In this document: positions 24,425 to 33,777 of the stretch, piece after piece
How positions within the stretch are numbered: position 1 is the stretch's first letter
Layout: every line of letters begins with the position of its first letter
Source of the DNA: Acidobacteriota bacterium
GTDB taxonomy: Bacteria > Acidobacteriota > Terriglobia > Bryobacterales > Bryobacteraceae
Direction: 5' to 3'
Assembly: GCA_016178155.1 (NCBI GenBank)
Contig: JACOTZ010000130.1
Location: 1 to 36,089, forward strand
DNA length: 36,089 bases
The notes under the pieces: model-generated
Seen by the model: only the letters and a program-made list of their open reading frames with translations
Databases searched by the model: none
Told to the model about the DNA's origin: nothing
Made by a program: the position numbers and the translations under genes

Positions 24425-25735
24425 GTGCGCTTTGCCTTGCTCGCGGTTCTGGGCGCAAGCCTTGGCTACGCGAGTCTGAAGTATGGGGGTGTACTCTCTT
24501 CCGATTGGCGTCTCTCGGGAGGGCTCATCGGCGCCGGAGCCTTGTGCTGGAGTCTCCGGCCGCGCGAGTTCCTGACGCCGGCGCGCGACAGGCTCGTCCC
24601 TGCGAGCCTGTTCGCGCTGCTGACGCTCGCCGCGGCTCAGCTTCCGCCCCTTCCGCTCGACTTGCTGCGTATCCTCTCACCCAACCGCGCCGCGCTCACG
24701 GCATCCCTCGCCCCACTCGCCTCCCCTCACACAGCTCCGCTGAGCGTCCTGCCCGCCGCGACCCTCGATCACCTCTTCCGTATAGCCGCCTACGTGCTCG
24801 TTTTCGTTCTCGCGGGATGGCTCGCCCGCTCTTTCAAAGAGCGGCCGTTCCTGGTCGTACTCCCGATCGTCCTTGTTGCGTCCGCCGAGGCAGCGCTCGG
24901 GCTGATCCAGGTCTATGGTGCCGGGCCCGGCGGGTTCGCGCGCGGCACCTTTCCCAACCGCAATCATTTCGCGGGCATGCTCGCCATGACGCTTCCGTTC
25001 CTTCTCGCCTGGGCCCTGGCATGTCTGCGCCGCCGCAAGTCGCGCTTTCATTCGCCTGCCGCACCGGCCTTCGCCGCCTCCGTCCTGCTGTCGCTCGCCA
25101 CAGTCCTGCTCGTGGCCGTCGTTCATTCGCTGTCACGAATGGGATTCCTCGCCGCACTGTTCGGCCTTGCGATCGCCGGAACCGCCGCTTTCAGTGGAGG
25201 AGCCCGCCGTCGCTGGAAACTCTGGGTTCCCGTGGCCGCCGTGGCCGTATCCGTTGTGGCATTCGCGCTGCTGCCCACCGGCGCCCTGATCGCTCGCTTC
25301 GGCGATCTCGCCGCGACCGAGGACATTTCAGCAGATACTCGGGCGCAGATCTGGCGCGATACGTTTTCGCTCATCCGCGCCTATCCGCTGTTCGGCTGTG
25401 GGCTGGGCGCGTATGAGTCCGCCCTGCTGCAGTTCAAAACCGCAGCCCCGATGTTCACGGTGGATTACGCCCACAACGATTACCTGCAAATCATTGCGGA
25501 GCTCGGTCTCCCCGCGGCACTCCTGCTGGCGCTCATTGCCGGCCGCCTGCTCATCGGCACGGCGGCGGCCCTGCGCCGCGAGGATTCAAACTGCCTCGCA
25601 GCCGGCTGCCTCGGCGCCCTCGCCGCCATCCTCCTCCACAGCTTCGTCGATTTCAACCTCTACATCCCGGCCAATGCGCTTCTACTGAGCTGGATTGCGG
25701 GCATCTCTTCCTCATTCGACACCCGCCTCCCCTAA
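24425..25735 (+). CDS. Second O-antigen polymerase/ligase family membrane protein
   Basis: 436 residues from GTG 24425, five bases after the previous stop. About ten to twelve hydrophobic segments. The Wzy_C/O-antigen ligase core is clear: GTFPNRNHFAGMLAMTLPFL, SLSRMGFLAALFGLA, then the periplasmic loop TRAQIWRDTFSLIRAYPLFG, YAHNDYLQIIAELGLP, and a final helix preceded by HSFVDFNLYIPAN. This is a more canonical member of the family than the protein at 11196-12740. It could be the ligase for the polymer, a second polymerase, or serve another glycan. Position in the second unit with two secreted proteins slightly favours attachment to an envelope acceptor, but that is inference. Confidence 0.9.
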   Translation: MRFALLAVLGASLGYASLKYGGVLSSDWRLSGGLIGAGALCWSLRPREFLTPARDRLVPASLFALLTLAAAQLPPLPLDLLRILSPNRAALTASLAPLASPHTAPLSVLPAATLDHLFRIAAYVLVFVLAGWLARSFKERPFLVVLPIVLVASAEAALGLIQVYGAGPGGFARGTFPNRNHFAGMLAMTLPFLLAWALACLRRRKSRFHSPAAPAFAASVLLSLATVLLVAVVHSLSRMGFLAALFGLAIAGTAAFSGGARRRWKLWVPVAAVAVSVVAFALLPTGALIARFGDLAATEDISADTRAQIWRDTFSLIRAYPLFGCGLGAYESALLQFKTAAPMFTVDYAHNDYLQIIAELGLPAALLLALIAGRLLIGTAAALRREDSNCLAAGCLGALAAILLHSFVDFNLYIPANALLLSWIAGISSSFDTRLP

Positions 25736-26197
25736 GACCTGCCTTCCGGAACTCTCCCCTTTTGTCTCGCGGCTCGGCGGAGCCATTCCTGCGTCCACTC
25801 GCACACCGGCGGTTCTCGTGGGCGCCGGCATTTCCACTCCAGCGGCTCCGGCTGGCGGAGCTGGCCGGCATTGCGCCGCCCTTCGCGACAAACGCGCGCC
25901 AATTAACCGGCGCTGATGCCAATGCGGCACGGCCGCCCCAGGGCTGCACCCGGCCCCGGCCGGCTTACCCGGCGAAGGAATCCGTAGCGTGCTTAGGAGA
26001 CGGACAACTAAGCCCCTGCGGAATTGGCCTTCGGGCAGAACCGAGCCAAGCAGCGGCAGCATTCTCAGCACATTCACACTCACACCTCGCTCAGACTTCT
26101 GCCACCGGTTCCGCGGCTACGGCCGTCGGCAGGCACGAGAACAGCCATGTAGACGCATTCCTGCCCTCGGTCCCTGCCGCCGAGGATGCATGGTGGG
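25736..26197. other. Gene-free convergent intergenic region
   Basis: About 460 bases between two convergent genes, with no protein-coding frame I can support on either strand. It contains a small hairpin (25991-26013). Open frames here look like GC-driven chance ORFs without family features. Degraded coding sequence is possible but cannot be recognised by eye. Confidence 0.5.
25991..26013. other. Small stem-loop in the convergent intergenic region
   Basis: GCTTAG (25991-25996) pairs with CTAAGC (26008-26013) around an 11-base loop. It lies between the 3' ends of two convergent genes and is followed by a CCCC run, not a T run. A weak terminator or chance structure is possible. It does not match a riboswitch fold I know. 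Confidence 0.25.
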
Positions 26198-28224
26198 CTA
26201 GCGCCAAACCGGGTTGGCAAACGCGCCGTTCGCGGCGATATCCCAAACCGCCACCCGGGCCCACTTCCAGCCCTTCGCCTCGAGCTTCCATTCAAAAGTG
26301 GATTCGCCGAACTCGCGGGTGCTCTCGAGCGGAAAGATCTGGCGGCGGGCCTCTGTGCCATCACCCCAGACGACTTCAGCAAAGCGCAGGGGGAAGGTCC
26401 AATGCACATGCGCGCGGACGGCGATCTCGTCGCCGCGGCCTGCCTGGAGCGAAAGCTCCGGCAGCAGCACCTCGCCCGTGGTCACGAAGAATTCGCTGCG
26501 GGCCATGGGGTCGAGGAGCCTGCCGTAGTTGTCAAAATCCGGCAACGCGGGCGCGCGGACGTAGTTCACATTCATATGGCCGTAGAGTTCGTGCGTGTCG
26601 TCGATTTGGAATACATCCACCTCACCGAGCAGGATCTTGCGCAAGCCCCAGTTGCTCATATCATCGAGCAGCTTGAGCGAGCGCTCGCCCAGCCGTGGCG
26701 TTGATAGGTCGGAGTTCATCGCCTTCCAGCCGGCGCCGAGATAGCGCGGGTCGCGGAAGTGCTCGGTCTGGCGAATCTCGTCGGGGAAGCCCATCGAGCC
26801 CTTGGTGCGCGGATGGGTCTGGTAGGCGTAACCGCCTTCACGGCGCATGAGATCAAGCAGTTCGGCGGCGTTGCCGGCCCGGTAGACAGTTCCGAATTTT
26901 GGATGCGTGCTGCGGAATTCGCTCCTGGCGGGCGGCTCATCATCCATAGAACCGGCTTCGGAAACATGACTGACCAGTGCCCGCCGAAGTGGACGTTCGC
27001 CTCTTCGCCCGGGATGAGCAGAAAGTCGCGGCCGGACTGCGCGCGGCAGGCCTGGTAGAACGCGGCCAGCTCTTGGAGGCGCAAGTCGGTGGTGTCGCGC
27101 GGGTGGCCGTCACCGTGGAAATCCATGATGATGCTGGCGTCAACGCCCATCTGCCGGAGCACCCGCGTGAAGGGCGGCGTCCACGTGAAGCCCTTCTCCA
27201 TCGCCTGCACGGTATAGGCGAAGTGCCAGTGCACGCTCATGGTCCGATAGCCGCTGAGGGGAGAGAACCGGTCGGCGTTTGTATAGCGCAGCACCTGAGC
27301 CAGAGTCTCGGGCGCGGCCTTATCGGACAGCAGGAAGAACACGCCCATGCGCTGCTCGCTTCCCGCTGGGGCATTCATCCACGGGTAGAAGCGTGTGAAG
27401 TCGTCCGGAAGTTGCCGGATGCCGAGCGACAAAGTGCCGCGCCAGGCGCAGTGCCACAGGTGACTGAGGTTGGTGGTGAAGTCGCGCGGCATGAAGTACT
27501 GATGCGGCGCGGGAAATACAGCCACGCTGCCGCCCGCCATGCGCGCGGCCAGCGCCCGGTGGCGCACCGCGATGGGAATTCGCTCGGGACCGCTGGACGC
27601 GACGGTGCGCAGCCGCCCGCTGGTGTCGTAATACGTGATCTCGGATTCCATGTTGCCGCCGGCGCGGCGGTCGGCATCGGCGGTAATGCGCAGGCCGGCG
27701 TCGTAGTAGTAGGCCGTGTCGGGCTCGCTGGTGGCCGCGACGGCCTCCTGCTGGAGCAGCCGGCTGCCGGGATAAAACGTATAGCGCACCGAGCCCGCGA
27801 AGATACCAAGCTGAAGTCCCTCGAACGTGAGTTCCACGCGCTCGCCGAGGGAGCGGGCGCGAGCCGAGGTGAGTTGCAGTCTGCCCGTGAAGGAGCGCGT
27901 CCCCTCCGGGTGACTCGGCGGGAAATCGAAAAACTGGTCCCAGCCGCCGCGGCGTTTGCCGGTGGCCGCCCAGTAAAGTGGCTGGGCGCGATCGATCACT
28001 CTCGCGCTCCCGGTCGCGATCGATGTGATCAGCGGCTTCGAAGGATCGAGCGAAAACTCGGCGCGCCAGGTGCGGCCGGTTTCGTCAGGCCAACGCACGA
28101 CAACGGCGGCAGCCGTCTGCTCGATGGTAACGGGACCGGGCCGCACGGCGGAAGCATCGAAAGGGACGGTTTCGGCCAGCAAGGTACAGCAGGAAGAGAG
28201 CAGCAGGAGAGTGGCTGTGCGCAT
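26198..28224 (-). pseudogene. Large secreted protein of unknown function, split by a one-base frameshift
   Basis: From ATG 28224 (MRTATLLLLSSCCTLLAE, signal peptide) the first frame reads clean protein to about 26950, ending HFGGHWSVMFPKPV, then degenerates. The protein continues in the -1 frame as MDDEPPARSEF (from 26947), then TVYRAGNAAELLDLMRREGG, HPRTKGS, LDDMSNWGLRK, GEVDVFQ and GHMNVNYVRAP to a stop at 26198. Joined, it would be about 675 residues. The two parts clearly belong together, since conserved-looking His/Asp motifs (DFHGDGHPRD, LIPGEEANVHFGGHW, YQTHPRTKG) continue across the break, suggesting a metal-dependent enzyme, perhaps PHP- or amidohydrolase-like. I see no slippery heptamer, so a one-base deletion or sequencing error is likelier than programmed shifting. 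Substrate unknown. Confidence 0.8.
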
Positions 28225-28341
28225 AGCTCGCGAGTTTACATTACCTGAGCCGGTAGCTGGAAAGCAAGCGGAGCGGGTGATGATACTGAGGTATTCTGGA
28301 ATAAATAAAATAGAGGAGTACAGCGGAATAAAATAACAGAG

Positions 28342-30225
28342 ATGCCGAAACAAAGATCACCGGGCCGGCGGCAAGCCACTGTGGTCGTGGTGCAACTCGG
28401 TGGTCTTGGGGACCTCGTCCTCACGGCGCACCTGTTCGCATGCCTGCGAGCGGCCTACCCCAGGGCACGCCTGCTGCTGGTGTGCCGGGCCGCCATGGCA
28501 TCGATCGTCCGCCTTTTCCCGGTCAAGCCCGACAAAGTTTTGGGCCCCGAATTCGATCCCTATGCCTGGGATCAACCTTGCGATGAGCTGTTCGCGTCGC
28601 TCGATTCGCTGCTGCCGCAATTGCGGACGCTGCGGCCATCGATGCTGGTCACCGCCGAATACCGTCCCACTTGGCTGAGTTGGGTGCTGAACTCGCTCTG
28701 GGCCCCTCGGAAATCCGTATTCTTCCCCAACACGGCGGAGCCGCATCCGCTGCTCGAAGACGTGCTGCAGCATTTTCATCTTCCGCGCCGCGAGTTCGAG
28801 GGGTCTGCTGCCCCGGAGGCTCTCCACGAGCCGGACCGCTATCGCGAGCTGCTCGCCCGCATCGATGTCCCCTGGATCGAGCCCGCGAAGTGGCTCTTGC
28901 CGGCCGGCCTGCAGGAACCGGTGAACGCCACGCTGCGGGAATTTGGCCTCGAGAGCGGCCGTTACCTCGTCTGCTTTCCGGGCGGCGGTCCCGGCAGCGC
29001 CGTCAAGCAATGGCCGCTCGATTCGTTCGCGGAGGCGTTGTGCGCGTTTCTGAGCCGCGCAGCCATGCCCGTGCTGCTCGCCGGATGTGCCGCTGAGCGG
29101 ACCCGCCTGGACGATCTGCGGCGGAAACTCGGAAGTACCGCCGAAGCGCCGGTTTTTGCGGGTGAAAGAGACGACCTGCCGCTGCTGGCGGGCCTGGTCG
29201 CGAACGCCGCTGCCTATCTCGGAAATGATACCGGTCCCGTTCACATTGCTTCCGCGTTCCGCGTGCCCGGAGTCTCTATCTTCGGCGGCGGCCACTGGCC
29301 GGCTTACGTGCCGTGGGGTCCGGGCTCCATCGCCTTCGCCCACCCGCTGCCGTGTTTCGGCTGCAACTGGGATTGCGCCTTCGGCCGCGGTCTCTGCGTC
29401 GAGTTGGTGCCTCCGCGGCCGGTGGCAGAAGCCTTGCACGAGGTCATGGCGGGTCCGCACCGCATTCCCGAGGTGCGTACTCTCGATTTGCTGGCGCAGC
29501 CCGCGGCGGATCTGGTGAGGGACGCGTCGCGACAGTATCGCGAGGCGTCCCGGGACCGCGGCGAACGGCAGCGAACGATCCTCGCATTGCGCCGGGAAGT
29601 TTCCGCCGCAACCACGCGCGTGGCGGAGCTGGAGCACATCGCCTCCGAGCGGCTTGAGGCGCTCGGAATTACCGACGAAGCTCTGCGGAACCTCAGAGGC
29701 GAGGCCGAGCTGCGCGAAACCGGCCTGCGCGAGCTCACGGCCGTCATCGAGCAGCGCGATCTTCGGATCGCCGCCCTCGAGTCGATGGCTGAAGAACGAT
29801 TGTGCGCGCTCCGGGAGGCCGGCGCCTCAATGGCAAAACTGGCCGAGGAGGCGGAAAAGCGCCGGCAGGCGTTGGTCGAGCTGACTGCCGTCATTCACGC
29901 ACGCGACGGCCGCATCGCCGATTTGGAAAGGACGGCCGAAGAACGGCTGCGCGCGCTCCGCGAGGCGGATGCCGCGATGAGCCAACTGGCCGCGGAGGCG
30001 GAAAAGCGCCGGCACGGGCTGATCGAGCTGACCGCCATCATTCAGGCGCGCGACGCTCGCGTCGCCGATTTGGAAGCGACCGCGGGGGAGCGCCTCGATG
30101 CAATTGTCAAGCTCGAGGATCTCCTCCGGCAGATACGAGGTCAGGGCGGGGAACGTCGCCGCGCCACGGAAGAACAGATGTCGGGCGCCCCGGATGAGGG
30201 GAGAAGCCAGGCAGTACCGCGATGA
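28342..30225 (+). CDS. GT9-family (heptosyltransferase-like) glycosyltransferase with repetitive coiled-coil tail
   Basis: 627 residues. Residues about 12-375 are a GT-B, GT9-type domain: VVVVQLGGLGDLVLTAHLFA at the N-terminus, CFPGGGPGSAVKQWPLDSF, and the GT9 hallmark GNDTGPVHIASAF (about residues 293-305). Cys residues in PCFGCNWDCAFGRGLC follow. Residues about 395-615 are a highly charged coiled coil built from a 49-residue repeat (coding repeat at 29617-30105), not part of normal heptosyltransferases, which end near 350-380 residues. The tail may multimerise the enzyme or dock the partner GTs. A TAAAAT element at 28306-28311 could be the -10, but its -35 is poor. The stop overlaps the next start as ATGA. 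Confidence 0.9.
   Translation: MPKQRSPGRRQATVVVVQLGGLGDLVLTAHLFACLRAAYPRARLLLVCRAAMASIVRLFPVKPDKVLGPEFDPYAWDQPCDELFASLDSLLPQLRTLRPSMLVTAEYRPTWLSWVLNSLWAPRKSVFFPNTAEPHPLLEDVLQHFHLPRREFEGSAAPEALHEPDRYRELLARIDVPWIEPAKWLLPAGLQEPVNATLREFGLESGRYLVCFPGGGPGSAVKQWPLDSFAEALCAFLSRAAMPVLLAGCAAERTRLDDLRRKLGSTAEAPVFAGERDDLPLLAGLVANAAAYLGNDTGPVHIASAFRVPGVSIFGGGHWPAYVPWGPGSIAFAHPLPCFGCNWDCAFGRGLCVELVPPRPVAEALHEVMAGPHRIPEVRTLDLLAQPAADLVRDASRQYREASRDRGERQRTILALRREVSAATTRVAELEHIASERLEALGITDEALRNLRGEAELRETGLRELTAVIEQRDLRIAALESMAEERLCALREAGASMAKLAEEAEKRRQALVELTAVIHARDGRIADLERTAEERLRALREADAAMSQLAAEAEKRRHGLIELTAIIQARDARVADLEATAGERLDAIVKLEDLLRQIRGQGGERRRATEEQMSGAPDEGRSQAVPR
29617..30105 (+). repeat. 147-bp tandem repeats encoding coiled coil
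   Basis: A 49-codon unit recurs in register, with copies starting at 29725, 29872 and 30019 (exactly 147 bases apart). A more diverged partial copy covers 29617-29724, and the last copy is partial. Protein units open LRELTAVIEQRDLRIAALE, LVELTAVIHARDGRIADLE and LIELTAIIQARDARVADLE. Roughly 3.3 units in total. The two complete units keep closely similar DNA, which suggests recent unit duplication and a risk of copy-number change or assembly collapse. Confidence 0.88.
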
Positions 30226-32561
30226 ACATAGCCATTAATCTCAGGCTGTACGTACAGGGGAAGATCGGCGGGATCGAGAATTACGTCCGGCACGTTGTGG
30301 CCGGGATCGCGGCGGCGCAGCGCGCGCGCGGCTCGCTTACCATCTTCGCTCATTGTGCCGAGATCGAAAATGTACGGAAGCTGGCGCCGGATGCGCGCGT
30401 GGTTCCGGTGGTTCACGAAAATGCCAACGAAGTTCTGGGAGCGGAGCTGAACGCCGGTGTCTACGATGTTCTCTTCTGCCCGCTGCTGGTTCTCGATCCG
30501 CACCGCCCGCCGGTTCCATCGGCGGTGATGATTCCCGACCTGCAGCACGAGTTCTTCCCCGAGTTCTTCGATGGCTCGACCCTCTCCTGGAGGCGCCAGA
30601 CGTACGGACCGTCCAGCAGCTACGCCACGCATTTGTTCACGCTTTCGGAACACTCAAAGCGGACCATCGTCGAGAAATTCCGCGTCGATCCCCGCAAGAT
30701 CGAGGTCGTGCATCTTGACGTCGACCCGGAGTTCCGTGAGCCGGCGCCGCAAACGCCTTCACACGAATTTGAATCCTTACGGCTGCCGCGCGAGTACGTC
30801 ATATTCCCCGCCAACTTCTGGCCCCACAAGAACCACAGCAACCTTCTGGCGGCGATGCAGATCGTCATCCGCGCGCGTCCCGAGCTCAGCCTGGTGCTGA
30901 CTGGCTCGGATATCGGCCGGGCAGACGTGGAGCGCCATGTCCGCGAACTGGGCCTCGAGCGCAATGTCGTATTTGCCGGTTACCTCGACCGCCGCTTGCT
31001 GGCGGAGTTATACAGGCGTTCTCAAGCGCTTGTGTATCCGACCCGCTTTGAAGGTTTCGGGATCCCCATTCTTGAGGCATTCCACACGGGTACGCCGGTA
31101 TTGACATCCACCGCCGAAAGTTGCCGCGAGATTGGCGAAGGCGCGGTGCTGGTTGTCGACGAACTCGACCCGCAGGACATTGCGGCGGGCTTGGAACGCC
31201 TCCTCGGCGACCCGCCGCTGCGGCAGGAATTGATAGCGGCTGGACACCGTCGCGCCCGGAATTTCTCATGGGAATCGGTGATCGGCAAAACCCTGCGGAG
31301 CCTCGAGCGGATCAGCCGGCCGGCCTACGTGATGCCCCAGCGCACGGTAGTCGAGGATTACCCGCTGGTCAGCATTGTGACCCCTTCGTTCAACAAGGGT
31401 CGGTTTATCCGGGAAACGATCGACAGCGTGCTCGCGCAGGACTACCCGCATCTGGAGTACTGCGTCATCGACGCGGGGTCGACCGACCAAACGAGAGAGA
31501 TTCTCCAGTCCTATGGCGAACGCCTGAGCTGGGTTTCCGAGCCGGACCGCGGCCAGGCGGACGCGGTGAATAAGGGATTCGCGCGATCTCGCGGCAAAGT
31601 CTTCACTTTCCTGAACGCCGACGACACCTATGTTGCGGGCGCCGTCGGCAAAGCCGTGACGCACTTGCTCGAAGATACCTCGTACGGCGTCGTCTACGGG
31701 GAAGCGAACCACATCCGTGAGGATGGTGGCATCATCGGCCGCTATCCGACGCTGCCGTTCGACTTTGAGACGCTCAACCGGACCTGCTTCATCTGCCAGC
31801 CGGCGGCCTTCCTCTGGAGCCACGTGTTCCAAGCCGCCGGAGGCATGAATCCGGAGCTCCATTATGCGCTCGACTACGACCTGTGGATGCGTGTCGCCAA
31901 GCTCTATCCGCTGCGCAAGATCGACCACCTGCTGGCGAACTCGCGCATGTACCCGGAAAACAAGACGCTGGGCGCCCGCCGCGCTGTATTCATGGAAATC
32001 ATCAGCGTTGCTAAAGCGCATTACGGCTATGTCCCGTATGACTGGGTCTATGGCTATGCCGCTTATCTGCTCGACCGCAAGGACGGGTTCCTGGACGTGT
32101 CGCGGCCGTCGATATTAAAGTTGCTGCTCGGCCTGCTGCTGGGGACCTCTTACAACCGCGAGCAGCCGCGGCGGTTCTGGAAGGAATGGGCGGCGCTGGG
32201 GCTTTCGGGCGAAGGCTTCAGCGGCCGCTATCAGGACGGCTGGATCTCGCGGCATTGGGTTTCGGAGCGCCCCATCGGCCCTGACTGCAGCAGCATCCGG
32301 ATCGCCGGACGCCACGAGGCGCCCTTCGAGCGCGTGACACTCACGTTCAAGGTCGCGGGAACCGAGCTCGAGCGCCTGCACCTGCGCCAGCGCGGTCCAT
32401 TCACGGTGGAAATTCATTTCCCACCCGAACTGAAAGGAAATGATCAGCGCCTCGAAATCGAGGCCGACCGCACGTTTCGTCCTGTGCTCACAGGCGACTG
32501 GCGCCGACTGTCCTGTATCATCGACTCGCTTACGTTCGACAACGCGCGAGACGAGGCGTGA
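30222..32561 (+). CDS. GT4-GT2 fusion glycosyltransferase with C-terminal DGW beta module
   Basis: 779 residues in three parts. Residues 1 to about 370 are a GT4 GT-B enzyme: MNIAINLRLYVQGKIGGIENYV, VIFPANFWPHKNHSNLL, and FEGFGIPILEAFHTGTPVL with E-x7-E. Residues about 380-600 are a GT2 GT-A enzyme: SIVTPSFNKGRFIRETI, VIDAGSTDQT, FTFLNADDTY and ALDYDLWMRV. Residues about 668-779 are a beta-rich module opening YQDGW and ending near IIDSLTF, also found in two neighbouring proteins. Two GTs in one chain suggest two consecutive sugar transfers. The gene overlaps both neighbours by four bases (ATGA, GTGA). Sugar specificity unknown. Confidence 0.93.
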   Translation: MNIAINLRLYVQGKIGGIENYVRHVVAGIAAAQRARGSLTIFAHCAEIENVRKLAPDARVVPVVHENANEVLGAELNAGVYDVLFCPLLVLDPHRPPVPSAVMIPDLQHEFFPEFFDGSTLSWRRQTYGPSSSYATHLFTLSEHSKRTIVEKFRVDPRKIEVVHLDVDPEFREPAPQTPSHEFESLRLPREYVIFPANFWPHKNHSNLLAAMQIVIRARPELSLVLTGSDIGRADVERHVRELGLERNVVFAGYLDRRLLAELYRRSQALVYPTRFEGFGIPILEAFHTGTPVLTSTAESCREIGEGAVLVVDELDPQDIAAGLERLLGDPPLRQELIAAGHRRARNFSWESVIGKTLRSLERISRPAYVMPQRTVVEDYPLVSIVTPSFNKGRFIRETIDSVLAQDYPHLEYCVIDAGSTDQTREILQSYGERLSWVSEPDRGQADAVNKGFARSRGKVFTFLNADDTYVAGAVGKAVTHLLEDTSYGVVYGEANHIREDGGIIGRYPTLPFDFETLNRTCFICQPAAFLWSHVFQAAGGMNPELHYALDYDLWMRVAKLYPLRKIDHLLANSRMYPENKTLGARRAVFMEIISVAKAHYGYVPYDWVYGYAAYLLDRKDGFLDVSRPSILKLLLGLLLGTSYNREQPRRFWKEWAALGLSGEGFSGRYQDGWISRHWVSERPIGPDCSSIRIAGRHEAPFERVTLTFKVAGTELERLHLRQRGPFTVEIHFPPELKGNDQRLEIEADRTFRPVLTGDWRRLSCIIDSLTFDNARDEA

Positions 32562-33730
32562 GCGCCCCGCTCGTCACTATTGTCACCCCCTCTTATAACC
32601 AGGGGCGATTCATCCGGGCCACCATCGAGACTGTGCTGGCGCAGGATTACCCGCATCTCGAGTACATCATTATGGATGGCGGTTCAACGGACGCGACCCC
32701 TGCGATCGCGGCCGAATACGCGAGCCGCCTGTCCTTTTTTTCTGAAAAGGACCGCGGCCAGTCGCACGCCATCAACAAGGGATTTCAGCGGGCAAAGGGT
32801 GAGATTGTGGCTTGGCTCAACTCGGATGATCTATTCCTTCCGGGATCGGTACGCCGCGGGAGCCATGCGCTGGCGCGGCATACCCGCGCTGGCGCGGCCT
32901 ACGGCGAAGGCTATCTGATCGACCGGGAAGGAAAGATTACGGGCCGCTTTCCTGCTACGGAGCCGTTCAATCTCTGGAAGCTGATCTACCTCTCGGATTA
33001 TATTCTGCAGCAGACTGTATATTTCCGGCGGCGTGTCTTTGACCAGGTCGGCTTTCTGGACGAGAGCCTTCACTGGGGCATGGATTGGGACGTGTTGGTT
33101 CGGATTGCCCGGCGATTCCCGCTCGCCTACGTGCCGGAGTTCATGGGCTGCCTGCGCGAGTACGACGAGGCGAAAACGTTCTCGGGCGGCGCCCGCCGCC
33201 TTCGTGAACTCGCGCGGATCATGCGCCGCCATGGGCGCTTGCGCTACCCGCCGGGCTACTTCACGTATGGACTCGACACCTGGGAGCGCATTCTGCGGAA
33301 CTGGATGGAGAGGCTGACGCCGCCAGGGCTGGGCTGGGCCTCAAAGAAGGCGCAGTTCGCGGTCACGGTCATCGCGCATCGTGTCATCAGTCGCATTCTG
33401 CGCGAGGCGCAGGGACTGTACGCGGATGGCTGGGCGGGTCCCCGGCTGCGCTATATGCTGCCGGCGGGCAGCAGCGATGTTGTGATCGCCGGCGCGCTGG
33501 AGCGCCTGGGCGGAACGCTCGACGGTCAGGTGATGCGCGTGCACGTGCGCGGTGGAGGCGTGCACGAATTTTCCATTCCTTTCGGGAATTTCGAATTCTC
33601 CTTTAAGCCGGCCCCGACCAGCGAGCCCCTCGAGATGGAAATCATCTCCAGCCGCTGGGTGGTGCCCGCCGCAGATGGGCGCAGGCTGGCGTTCCGCCTG
33701 AAGCACATTAGCTGGTCGGAGGACCTGTAA
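32558..33730 (+). CDS. GT2-family glycosyltransferase with C-terminal DGW beta module
   Basis: 390 residues from GTG 32558, overlapping the previous stop. The GT2 domain (about 1-230) reads TIVTPSYNQGRFIRATIETV, IIMDGGSTDAT, WLNSDDLFLPG and GMDWDVLVRI. It is strikingly like the GT2 half of its upstream neighbour (both contain VLAQDYPHLEY), pointing to tandem duplication. Residues about 288-390 carry the same C-terminal module (YADGWAGPRLRY ... GRRLAFRLKHISW). There is no membrane helix, so it is probably cytoplasmic and membrane-associated through partners. It is last in the three-gene GT unit. A 47-codon frame directly after it (33731-33874) is not convincing as a gene. Confidence 0.93.
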   Translation: MSAPLVTIVTPSYNQGRFIRATIETVLAQDYPHLEYIIMDGGSTDATPAIAAEYASRLSFFSEKDRGQSHAINKGFQRAKGEIVAWLNSDDLFLPGSVRRGSHALARHTRAGAAYGEGYLIDREGKITGRFPATEPFNLWKLIYLSDYILQQTVYFRRRVFDQVGFLDESLHWGMDWDVLVRIARRFPLAYVPEFMGCLREYDEAKTFSGGARRLRELARIMRRHGRLRYPPGYFTYGLDTWERILRNWMERLTPPGLGWASKKAQFAVTVIAHRVISRILREAQGLYADGWAGPRLRYMLPAGSSDVVIAGALERLGGTLDGQVMRVHVRGGGVHEFSIPFGNFEFSFKPAPTSEPLEMEIISSRWVVPAADGRRLAFRLKHISWSEDL

Positions 33731-33777
33731 ATGAGGTATCAGCAGCGTTCAGCAGCGTGCTACGGTCGTGACATCGA

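Noticed and set aside
26935-26960. Programmed -1 frameshift as explanation for the split gene.
   Set aside because: No X-XXY-YYZ slippery heptamer at the transition; the local sequence is CCGGTTCTATGG. A one-base deletion or error is simpler.
26977-28248. A 423-codon plus-strand frame opposite the frameshifted secreted protein.
   Set aside because: No family features. The minus-strand frame has a signal peptide and consistent protein-like sequence on both sides of the frameshift.
28238-28267. Minus-strand TTGCTT/TAATGT pair as promoter for the secreted protein.
   Set aside because: The spacing is 18 and the start would fall only about 7 bases before the ATG, leaving no room for a ribosome binding site.
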